Part shown: one piece after another, positions 1 to 8,995 of the stretch | How positions within the stretch are numbered: position 1 is the stretch's first letter | Layout of the letters: every line of letters begins with the position of its first letter | DNA from: Oscillibacter sp. | GTDB taxonomy: Bacteria; Bacillota; Clostridia; Oscillospirales; Oscillospiraceae | Length of the DNA: 64,000 bases | NCBI GenBank assembly: GCA_022652655.1 | Contig: JALCRQ010000001.1 | Span: forward strand, 124,001-188,000 | Reading direction: 5' to 3' | The notes under the pieces: generated by a model | Told to the model about the DNA's origin: nothing | Databases searched by the model: none | What the model saw: only the letters and a program-made list of their open reading frames with translations | Translations under genes and position numbers: made by a program

Positions 1-164
1 TTCCTCTATTTGCCAGCTCTCATAATAGCGGTACCCGCTCCGATCATCCCGAAAAGCCGGCTTAATAAGACTGCGTTCATCATAAAAACGCAGCTGTTTT
101 GCCGTAATGTTGCACAGCTTGGCCATTTGCCCGATCGTGTATCTGCTCAGATCTGAAACCATCC
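1..164 (-). CDS. MerR family transcriptional regulator, N-terminal part (runs off the window start)
   Basis: Reverse complement from ATG at 164 reads MVSDLSRYTIGQMAKLCNITAKQLRFYDERSLIKPAFRDDRSGYRYYESWQIEE, a MerR winged-helix signature. Confidence 0.85.
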
Positions 165-270
165 CGTTTCCCCCGTTTCTGCATCTGACATATTTCCTGA
201 ATATTGTTTGAGTATAACAGGTATTTCGATCAAAAGACAGTATTATTTGTTAAAATAGCTAAAAAAATTA

Positions 271-299
271 CAAAACCTTCCGCTCGATGGAAGGTTTTG
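271..299 (-). terminator. Stem-loop followed by a U-tract when read on the minus strand
   Basis: CAAAACCTTCC-GCTCGAT-GGAAGGTTTTG, 11-bp perfect stem; the minus strand continues TAATTTTTTTAGC. Confidence 0.55.
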
Positions 300-495
300 C
301 AAACTTCTGTTTTGTACATATGCGCCAATAACTATTAGGGATTTTTCGTCAAAATGACAATACACAAGGTATAACGCAAAAACAGGACTGTAAAATTTTT
401 ACAAATACAATGGACTGTTTTTTCAAGAAAGCTCCGGGTTTTAAGGAATTTTACGCCGGAATTTATATTTTCTGGAAAATAACGCAGGAAAGGAA

Positions 496-526
496 TTGAC
501 TTTCCCTTAATGACAAGGTTTATAAA
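496..526 (+). promoter_or_regulatory. MerR-type promoter (19-bp spacer) for the gcvPA operon
   Basis: TTGACT (496-501), 19 nt, TATAAA (521-526); CCTT/AAGG dyad (505-508/515-518) centred in the spacer; divergent MerR gene. Confidence 0.6.
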
Positions 527-586
527 TAATATGAAGCACAGCCGTTAAAAAACTGTGCAGATCAAACAAAAGTGGAGGGGATTATT

Positions 587-1990
587 TTGAGTACGCATTT
601 TGTCCATCCCTATATGCCCAATAGTGTGCCTGCGGTTGAGCAGAGCATGCTGCGTGAAGTTGGCGTATCCTCTGTTGAGGAGATCTACAAGTCCGTCATT
701 CCCGACAGCCTGCTTTTTAAAGGCAAAATGAATATTCCGCAGCCGATCACCAGTGAGTCGGCCCTGAAAAAACACGTAATGGGCTTGCTGAATCAGAATA
801 CCTCTACCGATGATGCAATCAGCTTTTTGGGCGCGGGCTGCTATAAGCGCTACGTTCCGGCCATTTGCGATGAGATTACCAACCGTTCGGAATTTCTGAC
901 AGCCTACTGCGGCGACACTTATTCGGATCACGGTAAGATGCAAGCCATTTTCGAGTATTGCAGCATGATGGCGGAACTGTTGGATGTGGACGTAGTCAGT
1001 TATCCGACCTATGATGCCGGCCAGGCGGTTTCCTCCTCTTTTCGGATGGCATTGCGCGTAAAAGAGGGCCGGGATGAAATCTTGATTCCTGCCAGCATGA
1101 GCCCGGAGATCCGTTCTCAGGCGGAAGCCTATTGCCAGGGCTTCGGCAAATTGGTACCGGTGCATGCGCCCAACGGCTTAATGGATGTGGCCGAGCTGGG
1201 AAAGAAGCTCTCCAATAAGACCGCTGCGGTGTACATTGAGAATCCCTCCTATCTGGGCGCGTTTGAACCCCACGCAAAGGAGATTATGGATCTGGCTCAT
1301 TCCGTCGATGCCATCGGGATCGTGATGGCGGAGCCGTCCTCTCTGGGCGTGGCGGAAGCACCGGCAAATTACGGAGCGGACATTACCTGCGGTGACATTC
1401 AGAGCCTGGGCATTCACATGCAGTACGGCAGCGGCTGCGGCGGTTACATTGCCATGCAGGATAATCCCGCGCTGGTAAACGAGCTGCCTACATATCTGTA
1501 TGGCATTGCCAAAAGCGAAAAAGACGGCCAGTTTGGCTGGGGGCGTGCGCTTTACTACAGATGCAGCCATGCGTCGCGCGAAAAAGCAAAGGAGTATTTT
1601 GGAACTGAGTCCGGCCTTTGGGCAATCGCCGCGGGAGTCTACCTTGCTGCTATGGGCCCGCAGGGGATGAAAGAACTGGGCGAGCGCATTATGGCATATG
1701 CCGGCTATGCAATTTCCAAACTGGCTGCTATTCCCGGCGTGAAGGTCAATGCGTCCAACGCAAAGGTGTTCCAGGAATTTATGGTGGACTTCAGCGGCAG
1801 CGGCATGACCGTAAAGGAAATCAACAAGAAACTGCTGAAATATGGAATTTTCGGCGGCGTGGATCTCTCAGTGAGTTTCCCGGAATACGGTCAGTGTGCA
1901 CTGTACTGTGTCAATGATACGACTTGCGCAGAGGATATTGACAAGCTATGCGATGCCCTGAAAGCAATTTTGGGAGGTGCAGCAAGATGA
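587..1990 (+). CDS. gcvPA: Glycine dehydrogenase (aminomethyl-transferring) subunit 1
   Basis: ORF 572..1990; TTG start at 587 preceded by SD GGAGGGG (574-580). Protein has GcvPA motifs (FLGAGCYKRYVPAICDEI, YCGDTYSDHGKMQAIFEYCSMMAELL). Confidence 0.9.
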   Translation: MSTHFVHPYMPNSVPAVEQSMLREVGVSSVEEIYKSVIPDSLLFKGKMNIPQPITSESALKKHVMGLLNQNTSTDDAISFLGAGCYKRYVPAICDEITNRSEFLTAYCGDTYSDHGKMQAIFEYCSMMAELLDVDVVSYPTYDAGQAVSSSFRMALRVKEGRDEILIPASMSPEIRSQAEAYCQGFGKLVPVHAPNGLMDVAELGKKLSNKTAAVYIENPSYLGAFEPHAKEIMDLAHSVDAIGIVMAEPSSLGVAEAPANYGADITCGDIQSLGIHMQYGSGCGGYIAMQDNPALVNELPTYLYGIAKSEKDGQFGWGRALYYRCSHASREKAKEYFGTESGLWAIAAGVYLAAMGPQGMKELGERIMAYAGYAISKLAAIPGVKVNASNAKVFQEFMVDFSGSGMTVKEINKKLLKYGIFGGVDLSVSFPEYGQCALYCVNDTTCAEDIDKLCDALKAILGGAAR

Positions 1991-3540
1991 ACATTGGCGG
2001 AAAAAGAGATTTTCATGAAGCAAGATGGGATGAGCCCATTTTAATGGAGATGGGCGAAAAAGGCCAGCGCGCCGTTTTGGTGGACGGCATTGAGCCCAAG
2101 GTCGCTGATTGTGCCGGCACGCAGGGCGCTGTCCCCGACGGTTACGCCCGCCGCCGCGCGCCCAAGCTGCCTGAAATCGGCCAGATGCAGCTGCAGAGGC
2201 ATTACCTGCGCCTGTCCCAGGAGACCATCGGCGCGGATATCAATATTGATATTGGCCTCGGAACCTGCACCATGAAGTACAATCCCAAGGTCAACGAGGC
2301 GTTCGTCCGCACGCCCAAGTTCTCTGAACTGCATCCTTACCAGGATCCCGAAACAGTACAGGGAACGCTGAAGATCCTCTATGACACCCAGGAGTACCTG
2401 AAGGAAATCTCCGGTATGGACAGCTTCTCGCTGAACCCGTCCGGCGGCTCCCAGGCAATTTTCTCCAATATTTCCGTGATCCGCGCCTACCACGAGTCCC
2501 GCGGCGAGGGAAAACAGCGGAACGAAATCATTACGACAATCCTCTCTCATCCCGGAAATGCCGGAGCGCCCTCCACGCTTGGCTATAAGGTCGTGACACT
2601 CTATCCCGATGAGAGCGGTATTCCCGACATTGAAGCGCTGAAAGCGGCTGTAAACGAGCATACGGCCGGACTGCTGATTACCAACCCGGAAGATACCGGC
2701 ATCTACAACGAGAAAATTCGTGAGTTTGTCGATATTGTTCACAGCGTGGGCGGCCTGTGCGTTTACGACCAGGCGAACCTGAACGGGCTGATGGGCATTA
2801 CAAGAGCCCGTGACGCCGGATTCGACCTTTGCCACTACAACCTGCATAAGACCTTTGCCTCTCCCCACGGTTCACAGGGCCCGGCCGCCGGTGCGCAGGG
2901 CTGCACGAAGGAGCTGGCAAAATTCCTGCCGGTTCCCACCGTGGAATTTGACGGAACCCAGTATTATCTGAACTATAACCTGCCGGACAGCATCGGAAAA
3001 ATCAGAAAATTCCTGGGCGTGCCGGCCGTGGTTGTCAGAGCCTATGCCTACATTCGCAGTTTGGGAGCAGATGGCCTGAAGCAGGTCTCTGAGCTGGCAA
3101 TTCTCAACAACAACTATCTGCTCAAGAAGCTGGAAGCTGTTCGCGGAATGAGCATGCCCCTGGCAAAGGGCAAGCGGAGACTGGAGCAGGCCCGCCTGAG
3201 CTGGGAGGGACTCCACAAGGATACCGGCGTGACCACCGATGATATTGACAGGCGCATTGTGGATTATGGCTTCCAGAGCTACTTCTCCAGCCACCATCCC
3301 AGAATCGTTCCCGAACCCTTTACGCCGGAAGCATGCGAGACTTACTCCAGAGAAGATATTGATGAGTATGCAGCTGCGCTGAATGCGATTTCGGAAGAGG
3401 CGTATGCCGATCCCGAGATTGTCAAGACGGCACCGCACAACGCTGCGCTTGCAACCAGGATGGATGAGGATGCCCTGGAAGATATCTCTCAGTTTGCCTG
3501 CACGTGGCGTGCCTACCAGAAGAAATGCGTTAAAAAGTAA
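1987..3540 (+). CDS. gcvPB: Glycine dehydrogenase (aminomethyl-transferring) subunit 2
   Basis: ATGA overlap with gcvPA; DINIDIGLGTCTMKYNPKVNE and DLCHYNLHKTFASPHGSQGP (PLP-lysine region). Confidence 0.92.
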   Translation: MNIGGKRDFHEARWDEPILMEMGEKGQRAVLVDGIEPKVADCAGTQGAVPDGYARRRAPKLPEIGQMQLQRHYLRLSQETIGADINIDIGLGTCTMKYNPKVNEAFVRTPKFSELHPYQDPETVQGTLKILYDTQEYLKEISGMDSFSLNPSGGSQAIFSNISVIRAYHESRGEGKQRNEIITTILSHPGNAGAPSTLGYKVVTLYPDESGIPDIEALKAAVNEHTAGLLITNPEDTGIYNEKIREFVDIVHSVGGLCVYDQANLNGLMGITRARDAGFDLCHYNLHKTFASPHGSQGPAAGAQGCTKELAKFLPVPTVEFDGTQYYLNYNLPDSIGKIRKFLGVPAVVVRAYAYIRSLGADGLKQVSELAILNNNYLLKKLEAVRGMSMPLAKGKRRLEQARLSWEGLHKDTGVTTDDIDRRIVDYGFQSYFSSHHPRIVPEPFTPEACETYSREDIDEYAAALNAISEEAYADPEIVKTAPHNAALATRMDEDALEDISQFACTWRAYQKKCVKK

Positions 3541-3599
3541 GCTGCAATTTCTCAACTGCACATGCAATGAGCAGGAACCCAGTTAAGGAGTAGTTTGTC

Positions 3600-4826
3600 A
3601 TGCAATATTTAACAAACGTTGTTGTCGGAATATTCAGCACCCCGGTATTTTTGATTTTTTTGATTGCGGGTGTCGGATACTTTTTCGGCAGCATCAGGAT
3701 CAAAGGGATCAGCCTTGGAACTGCGGCAGTTTTTCTGGCCGCTTTGGTGTTTGGCCATTTTGGCTTCGCAGATAATTCCCTTCTCCACACCATCGGCCTG
3801 ATTACCACCCCTTATGAAACATTGAAGGCGGCGATGAGCCTGACGCAGGGTATCGGCCTGATCTGTTTTGTGACGGCAGTTGGGCTGATTGCCGGGCCGA
3901 AGTTCTTTCACAACCTTAAGCAGAATGCAAAGTCCTACGTTTTCCTGTCCGTCATCATCATCGGCCTGGGCAGCCTGACCTGCGTGCTGATCACTGCGCT
4001 GACAAAGGTGGATGCCGCGATGTCCGTCGGTCTGCTCTCGGGTGCATTAACGACAACGCCCGGCTTTGCAGCGGCGCAGGAAGCGGTTGTCGGCAATGAT
4101 TATCTTCTCAATGAGATCTCCGTGGGCCACGGAATTGCATACCCGTTCGGCGTTGTGGGCGTGGTTTTATTCGTTCAGATTGTTCCCAAGCTGCTTCATG
4201 TGAATATGGACGAAGAACGGATGAAGATCAATGCAGGCGCAGAGTTCAATCCCAAGCCCCAGCCGCAAAATCTGATTGAGATTGACCCGTTTGGCTTTGG
4301 CGCATTTGCGCTGACGGTGGTTGTCGGCGTACTGCTTGGAAAACTGTCCATTCCGCTTCCGGGAGGATCGAGCTTCTCCCTGGGCAATACCGGCGGAACG
4401 CTGATCATGGGATTGATTGTGGGGCACTTTGGACACATGGGCCGAATCAATTTGAAGGTCAGAACCGCTTCGCTGGAAACGTTCCGCGAGTTTGGGCTGA
4501 TGTTGTTTCTGATTGGCGCCGGCGTGCCCGGCGGGTCCGGATTCGTGGCCATTATTCAGGAGCAGGGCTTCATTCTCTTTATCTATGGCGCATTGATGAC
4601 GCTGCTTCCCATGGTTGGCGGTTATCTGTTCGCTCGGTATGTGCTGAAGCTGGGGCTGCTGAACAATCTCGGCTCCATTACCGGAGGCATGACCAGCACC
4701 CCGGCGCTGGGCGCGCTGATCAATGTGGCGCAGACAGACGATGTCGCGTCTGCTTATGCCGCAACATATCCCTGCGCATTGGTCCTCGTTGTTTTAGCTT
4801 CGCAATTTATCGTAACGCTGATGTAA
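3600..4826 (+). CDS. AspT/YidE/YbjL-type permease
   Basis: Multi-pass hydrophobic protein with two related halves; contains TTTPGFAAAQEAV and GGMTSTPALGALINVAQTDDVASAYAATYP, typical of the AspT/YidE/YbjL permease domain. Confidence 0.75.
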   Translation: MQYLTNVVVGIFSTPVFLIFLIAGVGYFFGSIRIKGISLGTAAVFLAALVFGHFGFADNSLLHTIGLITTPYETLKAAMSLTQGIGLICFVTAVGLIAGPKFFHNLKQNAKSYVFLSVIIIGLGSLTCVLITALTKVDAAMSVGLLSGALTTTPGFAAAQEAVVGNDYLLNEISVGHGIAYPFGVVGVVLFVQIVPKLLHVNMDEERMKINAGAEFNPKPQPQNLIEIDPFGFGAFALTVVVGVLLGKLSIPLPGGSSFSLGNTGGTLIMGLIVGHFGHMGRINLKVRTASLETFREFGLMLFLIGAGVPGGSGFVAIIQEQGFILFIYGALMTLLPMVGGYLFARYVLKLGLLNNLGSITGGMTSTPALGALINVAQTDDVASAYAATYPCALVLVVLASQFIVTLM

Positions 4827-4894
4827 AGTGAGCCTCGCAACTTCAATTTTAGGGAAGAAATTGAATGATCTTATCGAGAGAAAGGGGAAAGAAA

Positions 4895-6094
4895 ATGACA
4901 TCACTGATTAGTTCTGAAAATACATGGGTGTTGTGGGCAATTCTAGTGGGCATTGCCGCTCTGAGCATCTTTCTGGAACAAAAGTACAAATGGGCAAACA
5001 AAGTAACCGGCTGTGTCATCGCGCTGCTCGCAACAATGATCCTGGCGAACCTGCATGTTATCCCCACGAACTCTGCGACATATGACAATGTGTGGGGCTA
5101 TGTTGTCCCGCTGGCCGTTCCTCTGCTGCTGTTCAACTGCGATATCAGAAAGATCGGCAAGGAAACCGGAAAGCTTCTGGTTGTCTATCTGCTCAGCGCA
5201 GTTGGCACATGCTGCGGCGCGATTGTCGGCGCCGTTTGCCTGGGCAAGTACATTCCGAGCCTCAAAGCAATCTCGGCTATGTATACCGGCACCTATACCG
5301 GCGGTTCTGTGAACTTCGCAGCCATGGCAGACGCATTTCATGCTCCCGCCGAGCTGGTCTCTGCCGGCGTTGTGGCCGACAACCTGCTGATGGCATTGTA
5401 CTTCTTTGTCCTGATCGCCATCCCCAGCATCGGCTTCTTCCGCAAGAATTATAAGCATCCCATTCTTGACGAGCTGGAAAAGAACACCTCGGCGGATGGA
5501 AACATGGTCTCGTCTTACTGGAAGGCAAAGCCTATTGCGCTGAAGGATATTGCATTTGACATGGCCGCAGCATTCATTATCGTTGCTGTGTCCAAGGCGA
5601 TTGCGGGCTTCTTCGCCGCCTTGATTCCCACCAGCAATACAGTCGGCAGCATTTTCAACACCATGCTCGGCAACCAGTATCTGATTATCACAACCCTGAC
5701 AATGCTTCTGGCGACCTTCCTGCCAAAACTCTTTGGCCAGGCTCCCGGCGCCAGCGAAATCGGTACTTTCCTCATCTATATTTTCTTTGCCGTAATCGGT
5801 GCACCCGCTTCGATTGGCGACATCATCAAAAACTCCCCCATTCTGTTTGCATTTGCAGCGATCATCGTCTTTGCAAACATGCTGATCACGTTCCTTTTCG
5901 GAAAGATCTTCAAGTTCAATCTGGAGGACATGATTATTGCATCCAACGCCAACATCGGCGGCCCGACGACTTCCGCAGCAATGGCAATTTCCAAGGGCTG
6001 GGTCAACCTGGTTGGTCCTGCCATGCTGGTAGGCACGCTTGGCTACGTTCTGGGCAATTATCTTGGCATCATTGTGGCCAACATCGTTGCTTAA
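4895..6094 (+). CDS. DUF819 family membrane protein (putative transporter)
   Basis: Hydrophobic ORF with DUF819-like motifs (VPLLLFNCDIRKIGKETGKLL, GTYTGGSVNFAAMADAF, ASNANIGGPTTSAAMAISKGW); ATG at 4895 after AAAGGGGAAAG. Confidence 0.8.
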   Translation: MTSLISSENTWVLWAILVGIAALSIFLEQKYKWANKVTGCVIALLATMILANLHVIPTNSATYDNVWGYVVPLAVPLLLFNCDIRKIGKETGKLLVVYLLSAVGTCCGAIVGAVCLGKYIPSLKAISAMYTGTYTGGSVNFAAMADAFHAPAELVSAGVVADNLLMALYFFVLIAIPSIGFFRKNYKHPILDELEKNTSADGNMVSSYWKAKPIALKDIAFDMAAAFIIVAVSKAIAGFFAALIPTSNTVGSIFNTMLGNQYLIITTLTMLLATFLPKLFGQAPGASEIGTFLIYIFFAVIGAPASIGDIIKNSPILFAFAAIIVFANMLITFLFGKIFKFNLEDMIIASNANIGGPTTSAAMAISKGWVNLVGPAMLVGTLGYVLGNYLGIIVANIVA

Positions 6095-6358
6095 CTGAGG
6101 AGATGGCCCCGGCGTTTTATGCACCTTAAGTGTGTGGTTCTTCCCTAAAAAAGACATTGCGCTGCATGGATAAAATCGGCTGCCCGCACAGGTGACCTGA
6201 CTCTTGGCAGAAAAATCCGAAGCGGCCTCCCCGTATGGCAGAATAAACTGCAGCACAGTTATTTGCCGGGGCTGGATGCTTGCTGCGGACTGCCGGGATG
6301 ATATCGAAGGTGCGCCGGAATGAAAAAGGCAGCCGCTTGATGATTTACCCGCAGAGAA

Positions 6359-6399
6359 AAGGCACCCCCACAGGAATTTCGGTCCTGTGGGGGTGCCTT
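6359..6399. repeat. Long perfect inverted repeat (17-bp stem)
   Basis: AAGGCACCCCCACAGGA-ATTTCGG-TCCTGTGGGGGTGCCTT; minus-strand read-out is followed by TTC, plus-strand by GACTTCC. Confidence 0.85.
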
Positions 6400-6473
6400 G
6401 ACTTCCGGCGGAAACCTGCTAAGATGAGAAAAGAAAAATTCCCGCCGCCTGGGCGGCTGCTAGGAGGCCATGG

Positions 6474-7154
6474 ATGACGGAATTGGCGGAGTATCTGCCT
6501 TTTTGGACAGAACTGACGGCGGATCAGCAGGCGCTGCTGGACGGCGCGTGCACCCGGCGTCATTTTCCGCGGGGAACGGTGATTCACAACGGCCGGGAGG
6601 ACTGCGTGGGCCTCCTGCTGGTTTTAAGCGGACAGCTGCGGGTCTATACCGTCTACGAGGAGGGCCGGGAGCTGACGCTCTTTCGCCTGCTGGAGCGGGA
6701 TCTGTGCCTGCTGTCCGCGTCCTGCATTTTGCGGAGCATCCAGTTTGACGTGACTGTCTCCGCCCAGCAGGACACCTGGGCGCTGCACATCCCGGCGGAC
6801 GTCTATCAGCGGCTGATGCGGGCCTCCGCCGCCGTGGCGGGCTACACCAACGAGCTGATGGCCGCGCGCTTTACAGATGTGATGTGGCTGATGGATCAGA
6901 TTCTCAACCGGCGGATGGACAGCCGGCTGGCGGCCTTCCTGCTGGAGCAGAGCGATCTGGAGGAGACGGATCGCCTCCGGATCACCCAGGAGCAGATCGC
7001 TGGGAATCTGGGAACGGCCCGGGAGGTAGTGACCCGGATGCTGGGGTATCTGCGCAGCGAGGGACTGGCGGAACCGGAGCGCGGCGGCGTCCGCCTGCTG
7101 GACCGGAGAGGGCTGGAGGCCCTGGCCGGATTTGGCCGGAAAAAAAGTGTGTGA
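6474..7154 (+). CDS. Crp/Fnr family transcriptional regulator
   Basis: cNMP-binding-like N-terminus and C-terminal HTH (RITQEQIAGNLGTAREVVTRMLGYLRSEGL). Confidence 0.88.
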   Translation: MTELAEYLPFWTELTADQQALLDGACTRRHFPRGTVIHNGREDCVGLLLVLSGQLRVYTVYEEGRELTLFRLLERDLCLLSASCILRSIQFDVTVSAQQDTWALHIPADVYQRLMRASAAVAGYTNELMAARFTDVMWLMDQILNRRMDSRLAAFLLEQSDLEETDRLRITQEQIAGNLGTAREVVTRMLGYLRSEGLAEPERGGVRLLDRRGLEALAGFGRKKSV

Positions 7155-7191
7155 TAAAATCACGGAAGGAAATTTCAAAACGGGGTAGGAT
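7151..7191 (+). promoter_or_regulatory. Candidate Crp/Fnr site plus -10 element upstream of trxA
   Basis: GTGAT-AAA-ATCAC (7151-7163) and TAGGAT (7186-7191); no recognisable -35 element. Confidence 0.5.
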
Positions 7192-7281
7192 AACACCATA
7201 GAAAAGGCCCGGTATCGACTGCGGCCCGCTTCCGGCCCTCGGATTTCGAGCGCCGGGAGAGATAAAAAGGAGTGACACACG

Positions 7282-7590
7282 ATGTCTGTTATGACCATTC
7301 ACACCGATGATTTCCGCACCTCCGTACTGGAGTCCGACCAGCCCGTACTGGTGGATTTCTGGGCCTCCTGGTGCGGCCCCTGCAAAATGATCGCCCCCGT
7401 GGTGGACCAGCTGGCCCAGGAGCATCCCGAGATTGCCGTAGGCCGCGTCAATGTGGACGAGGAGACGGAGCTGGCCCGGCAGTTTGAGATTATGAGTATT
7501 CCGACGCTGATGCTGTTCCGGAACGGCAAACCCGTGGCCACCTCTGTGGGCGTCCGGCCCAAGGCCGCGCTGGAGGCGATGCTGAGATGA
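7282..7590 (+). CDS. trxA: Thioredoxin
   Basis: FWASWCGPCKMIAPVVDQLA active site; IPTLMLFRNGKPV. Confidence 0.93.
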   Translation: MSVMTIHTDDFRTSVLESDQPVLVDFWASWCGPCKMIAPVVDQLAQEHPEIAVGRVNVDEETELARQFEIMSIPTLMLFRNGKPVATSVGVRPKAALEAMLR

Positions 7591-7898
7591 GCATTTTTGA
7601 AAAGACCCTTCGTCCGCAGACGGGGATTGAAGCGGGCCTGCTGCAATTTGAAAAAACCGAGGGCGCCGTCCTGTTGGACGTCCGCTCTCCGGAGGAATAC
7701 GAGGGCGGCCATCTGGCCGGCAGCGTCAATCTGCCCCTCAACCGGCTGGCTGCCATCGACTACCCCAAGGAGACGCCGCTGTTTGTATACTGCCACAGCG
7801 GCGCCCGCAGCAGCCGGGCCTGCGCGTTTTTGACCCGGCAGGGCTACCGTGCGGAGAATCTGGGAGGCCTGATGGATTATCACGGGCCGCTGGAGTAA
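7587..7898 (+). CDS. Rhodanese-like domain protein
   Basis: LLDVRSPEEYEGGHLAGSVNLPL and VYCHSGARSSRA (Cys active-site loop); 4-bp overlap with trxA. Confidence 0.9.
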   Translation: MSIFEKTLRPQTGIEAGLLQFEKTEGAVLLDVRSPEEYEGGHLAGSVNLPLNRLAAIDYPKETPLFVYCHSGARSSRACAFLTRQGYRAENLGGLMDYHGPLE

Positions 7899-7996
7899 AG
7901 GGCGGCATGAGATCCTGCTCCTTCGGGCATTCTAAATGAAGCTCGCGGAACGGGCCCCGCGCCCGTCCGTCAAATGCGGGAAGGAGTCTTAAGCGT

Positions 7997-8458
7997 ATGA
8001 GAAAAAAGAACGGTTCGGATGAGGAGCCCATCGGCGAAACTGTGGCGCGGGTAGCCGCTGCGATGGGCGAGACGGCGAAGGACATGGCCCGGCGCGCGAA
8101 GCCCACGGTGAAAAAGGCGCGCAGGAAGCTCCAAAGCGCCGCCCGGGAGGCGGAGCCCGCCGTAAAGGCCGCTCAGGAGAAGCTGGAGGACGCAGCGCGG
8201 ATGGTAAAGCCGGCAGTGCTGGCGGCGGGAGATTCCCTCTGTGCCGCCGGGAAGAAGGCGGCTGCGTCTCTGTGTCCTGAGATGTATCTCCAGTGGAACG
8301 GCCGGGAAATTTCCTGCGGGGAGGCGGCGGAACGGATCAGGCGACAGGATCAGGCCGCCCATCACCGGCCCATCTGCTCGTTCCGGATTTACTTCAAGCC
8401 GGAGGACGGCACCGCCTATTATGTGATCAACGGCACTGAGGGAAAAATTGAGCTTTGA
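7997..8458 (+). CDS. Ala/Lys-rich protein with DUF6465-like C-terminus
   Basis: Charged helical N-terminus (AKPTVKKARRKLQSAAREAEPAVKAAQEK) and C-terminal EMYLQWNGREISCGEAAERIR...YYVINGTEGKIEL. Confidence 0.6.
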   Translation: MRKKNGSDEEPIGETVARVAAAMGETAKDMARRAKPTVKKARRKLQSAAREAEPAVKAAQEKLEDAARMVKPAVLAAGDSLCAAGKKAAASLCPEMYLQWNGREISCGEAAERIRRQDQAAHHRPICSFRIYFKPEDGTAYYVINGTEGKIEL

Positions 8459-8465
8459 AAGAGAA

Positions 8466-8505
8466 TAAAAATCCCGCGGACGCATTTGCGCCCGCGGGGT
8501 TTTAG
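8466..8505. terminator. Bidirectional intrinsic terminator between convergent genes
   Basis: AAAATCCCGCGG...CCGCGGGGTTTT between 8458(+) and 8510(-). Confidence 0.75.
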
Positions 8506-8509
8506 TTTC

Positions 8510-8989
8510 TCATTTCTGCGCCTCCAGGCGCTGAACGGAGGCAGTCAGCACTCCCCGTTCAATCCGCACCAGCCCGTAGGTGGGGGCGGACCAGGAGGCG
8601 CCGATGCTGCCGGGGTTTAAAAACTGCGTGCGGCCCCGCAGATCCCAGTAGGGGCAGTGGGTGTGGCCAAAGAGAAAGAGGTCCAGTTCCTTTTCGGCGG
8701 CGGCGCAGCCCGCCGTCAGCAGGGAGGATTTGACGTGATAGGTGTGTCCGTGGCACATCAGAATCCGCAGACCGCCCTCCGTCAGCAGCTTTTCCGTGGG
8801 CTCGTCCGGCTGATAGTCGCAGTTGCCGGGAACCTGCTCGAAGGGGATGTCCGGAAAGGCCTCGTGAAGCTGCACGCCGTCCCGCCAGCAGTCGCCCAGG
8901 TGCAGAATTTTCTGCGGCTGCACCAGCTCTACGGCCCGAATCATATTGCTCACGTTCCCGTGGGAATCCGAGAGAACCAAAATCTGCAT
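8510..8989 (-). CDS. YfcE/MJ0936-type metallophosphoesterase
   Basis: LVLSDSHGNVSNM, HLGDCWRDG, VPGNCD, MCHGHTYHV, FGHTHCP, NPGSIG metallophosphoesterase motifs. Confidence 0.92.
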   Translation of the reverse strand: MQILVLSDSHGNVSNMIRAVELVQPQKILHLGDCWRDGVQLHEAFPDIPFEQVPGNCDYQPDEPTEKLLTEGGLRILMCHGHTYHVKSSLLTAGCAAAEKELDLFLFGHTHCPYWDLRGRTQFLNPGSIGASWSAPTYGLVRIERGVLTASVQRLEAQK

Positions 8990-8995
8990 GGCGCT

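Noticed and set aside
240-570. Glycine riboswitch upstream of gcvPA
   Set aside because: No glycine-aptamer-like core was recognised by eye, and the candidate promoter at 496-526 leaves only a ~55-nt leader. A covariance-model search would be decisive.
6280-6477. 65-aa ORF between the DUF819 and Crp/Fnr genes
   Set aside because: It spans the perfect hairpin and promoter region, has no plausible RBS or family similarity, and is likely spurious.
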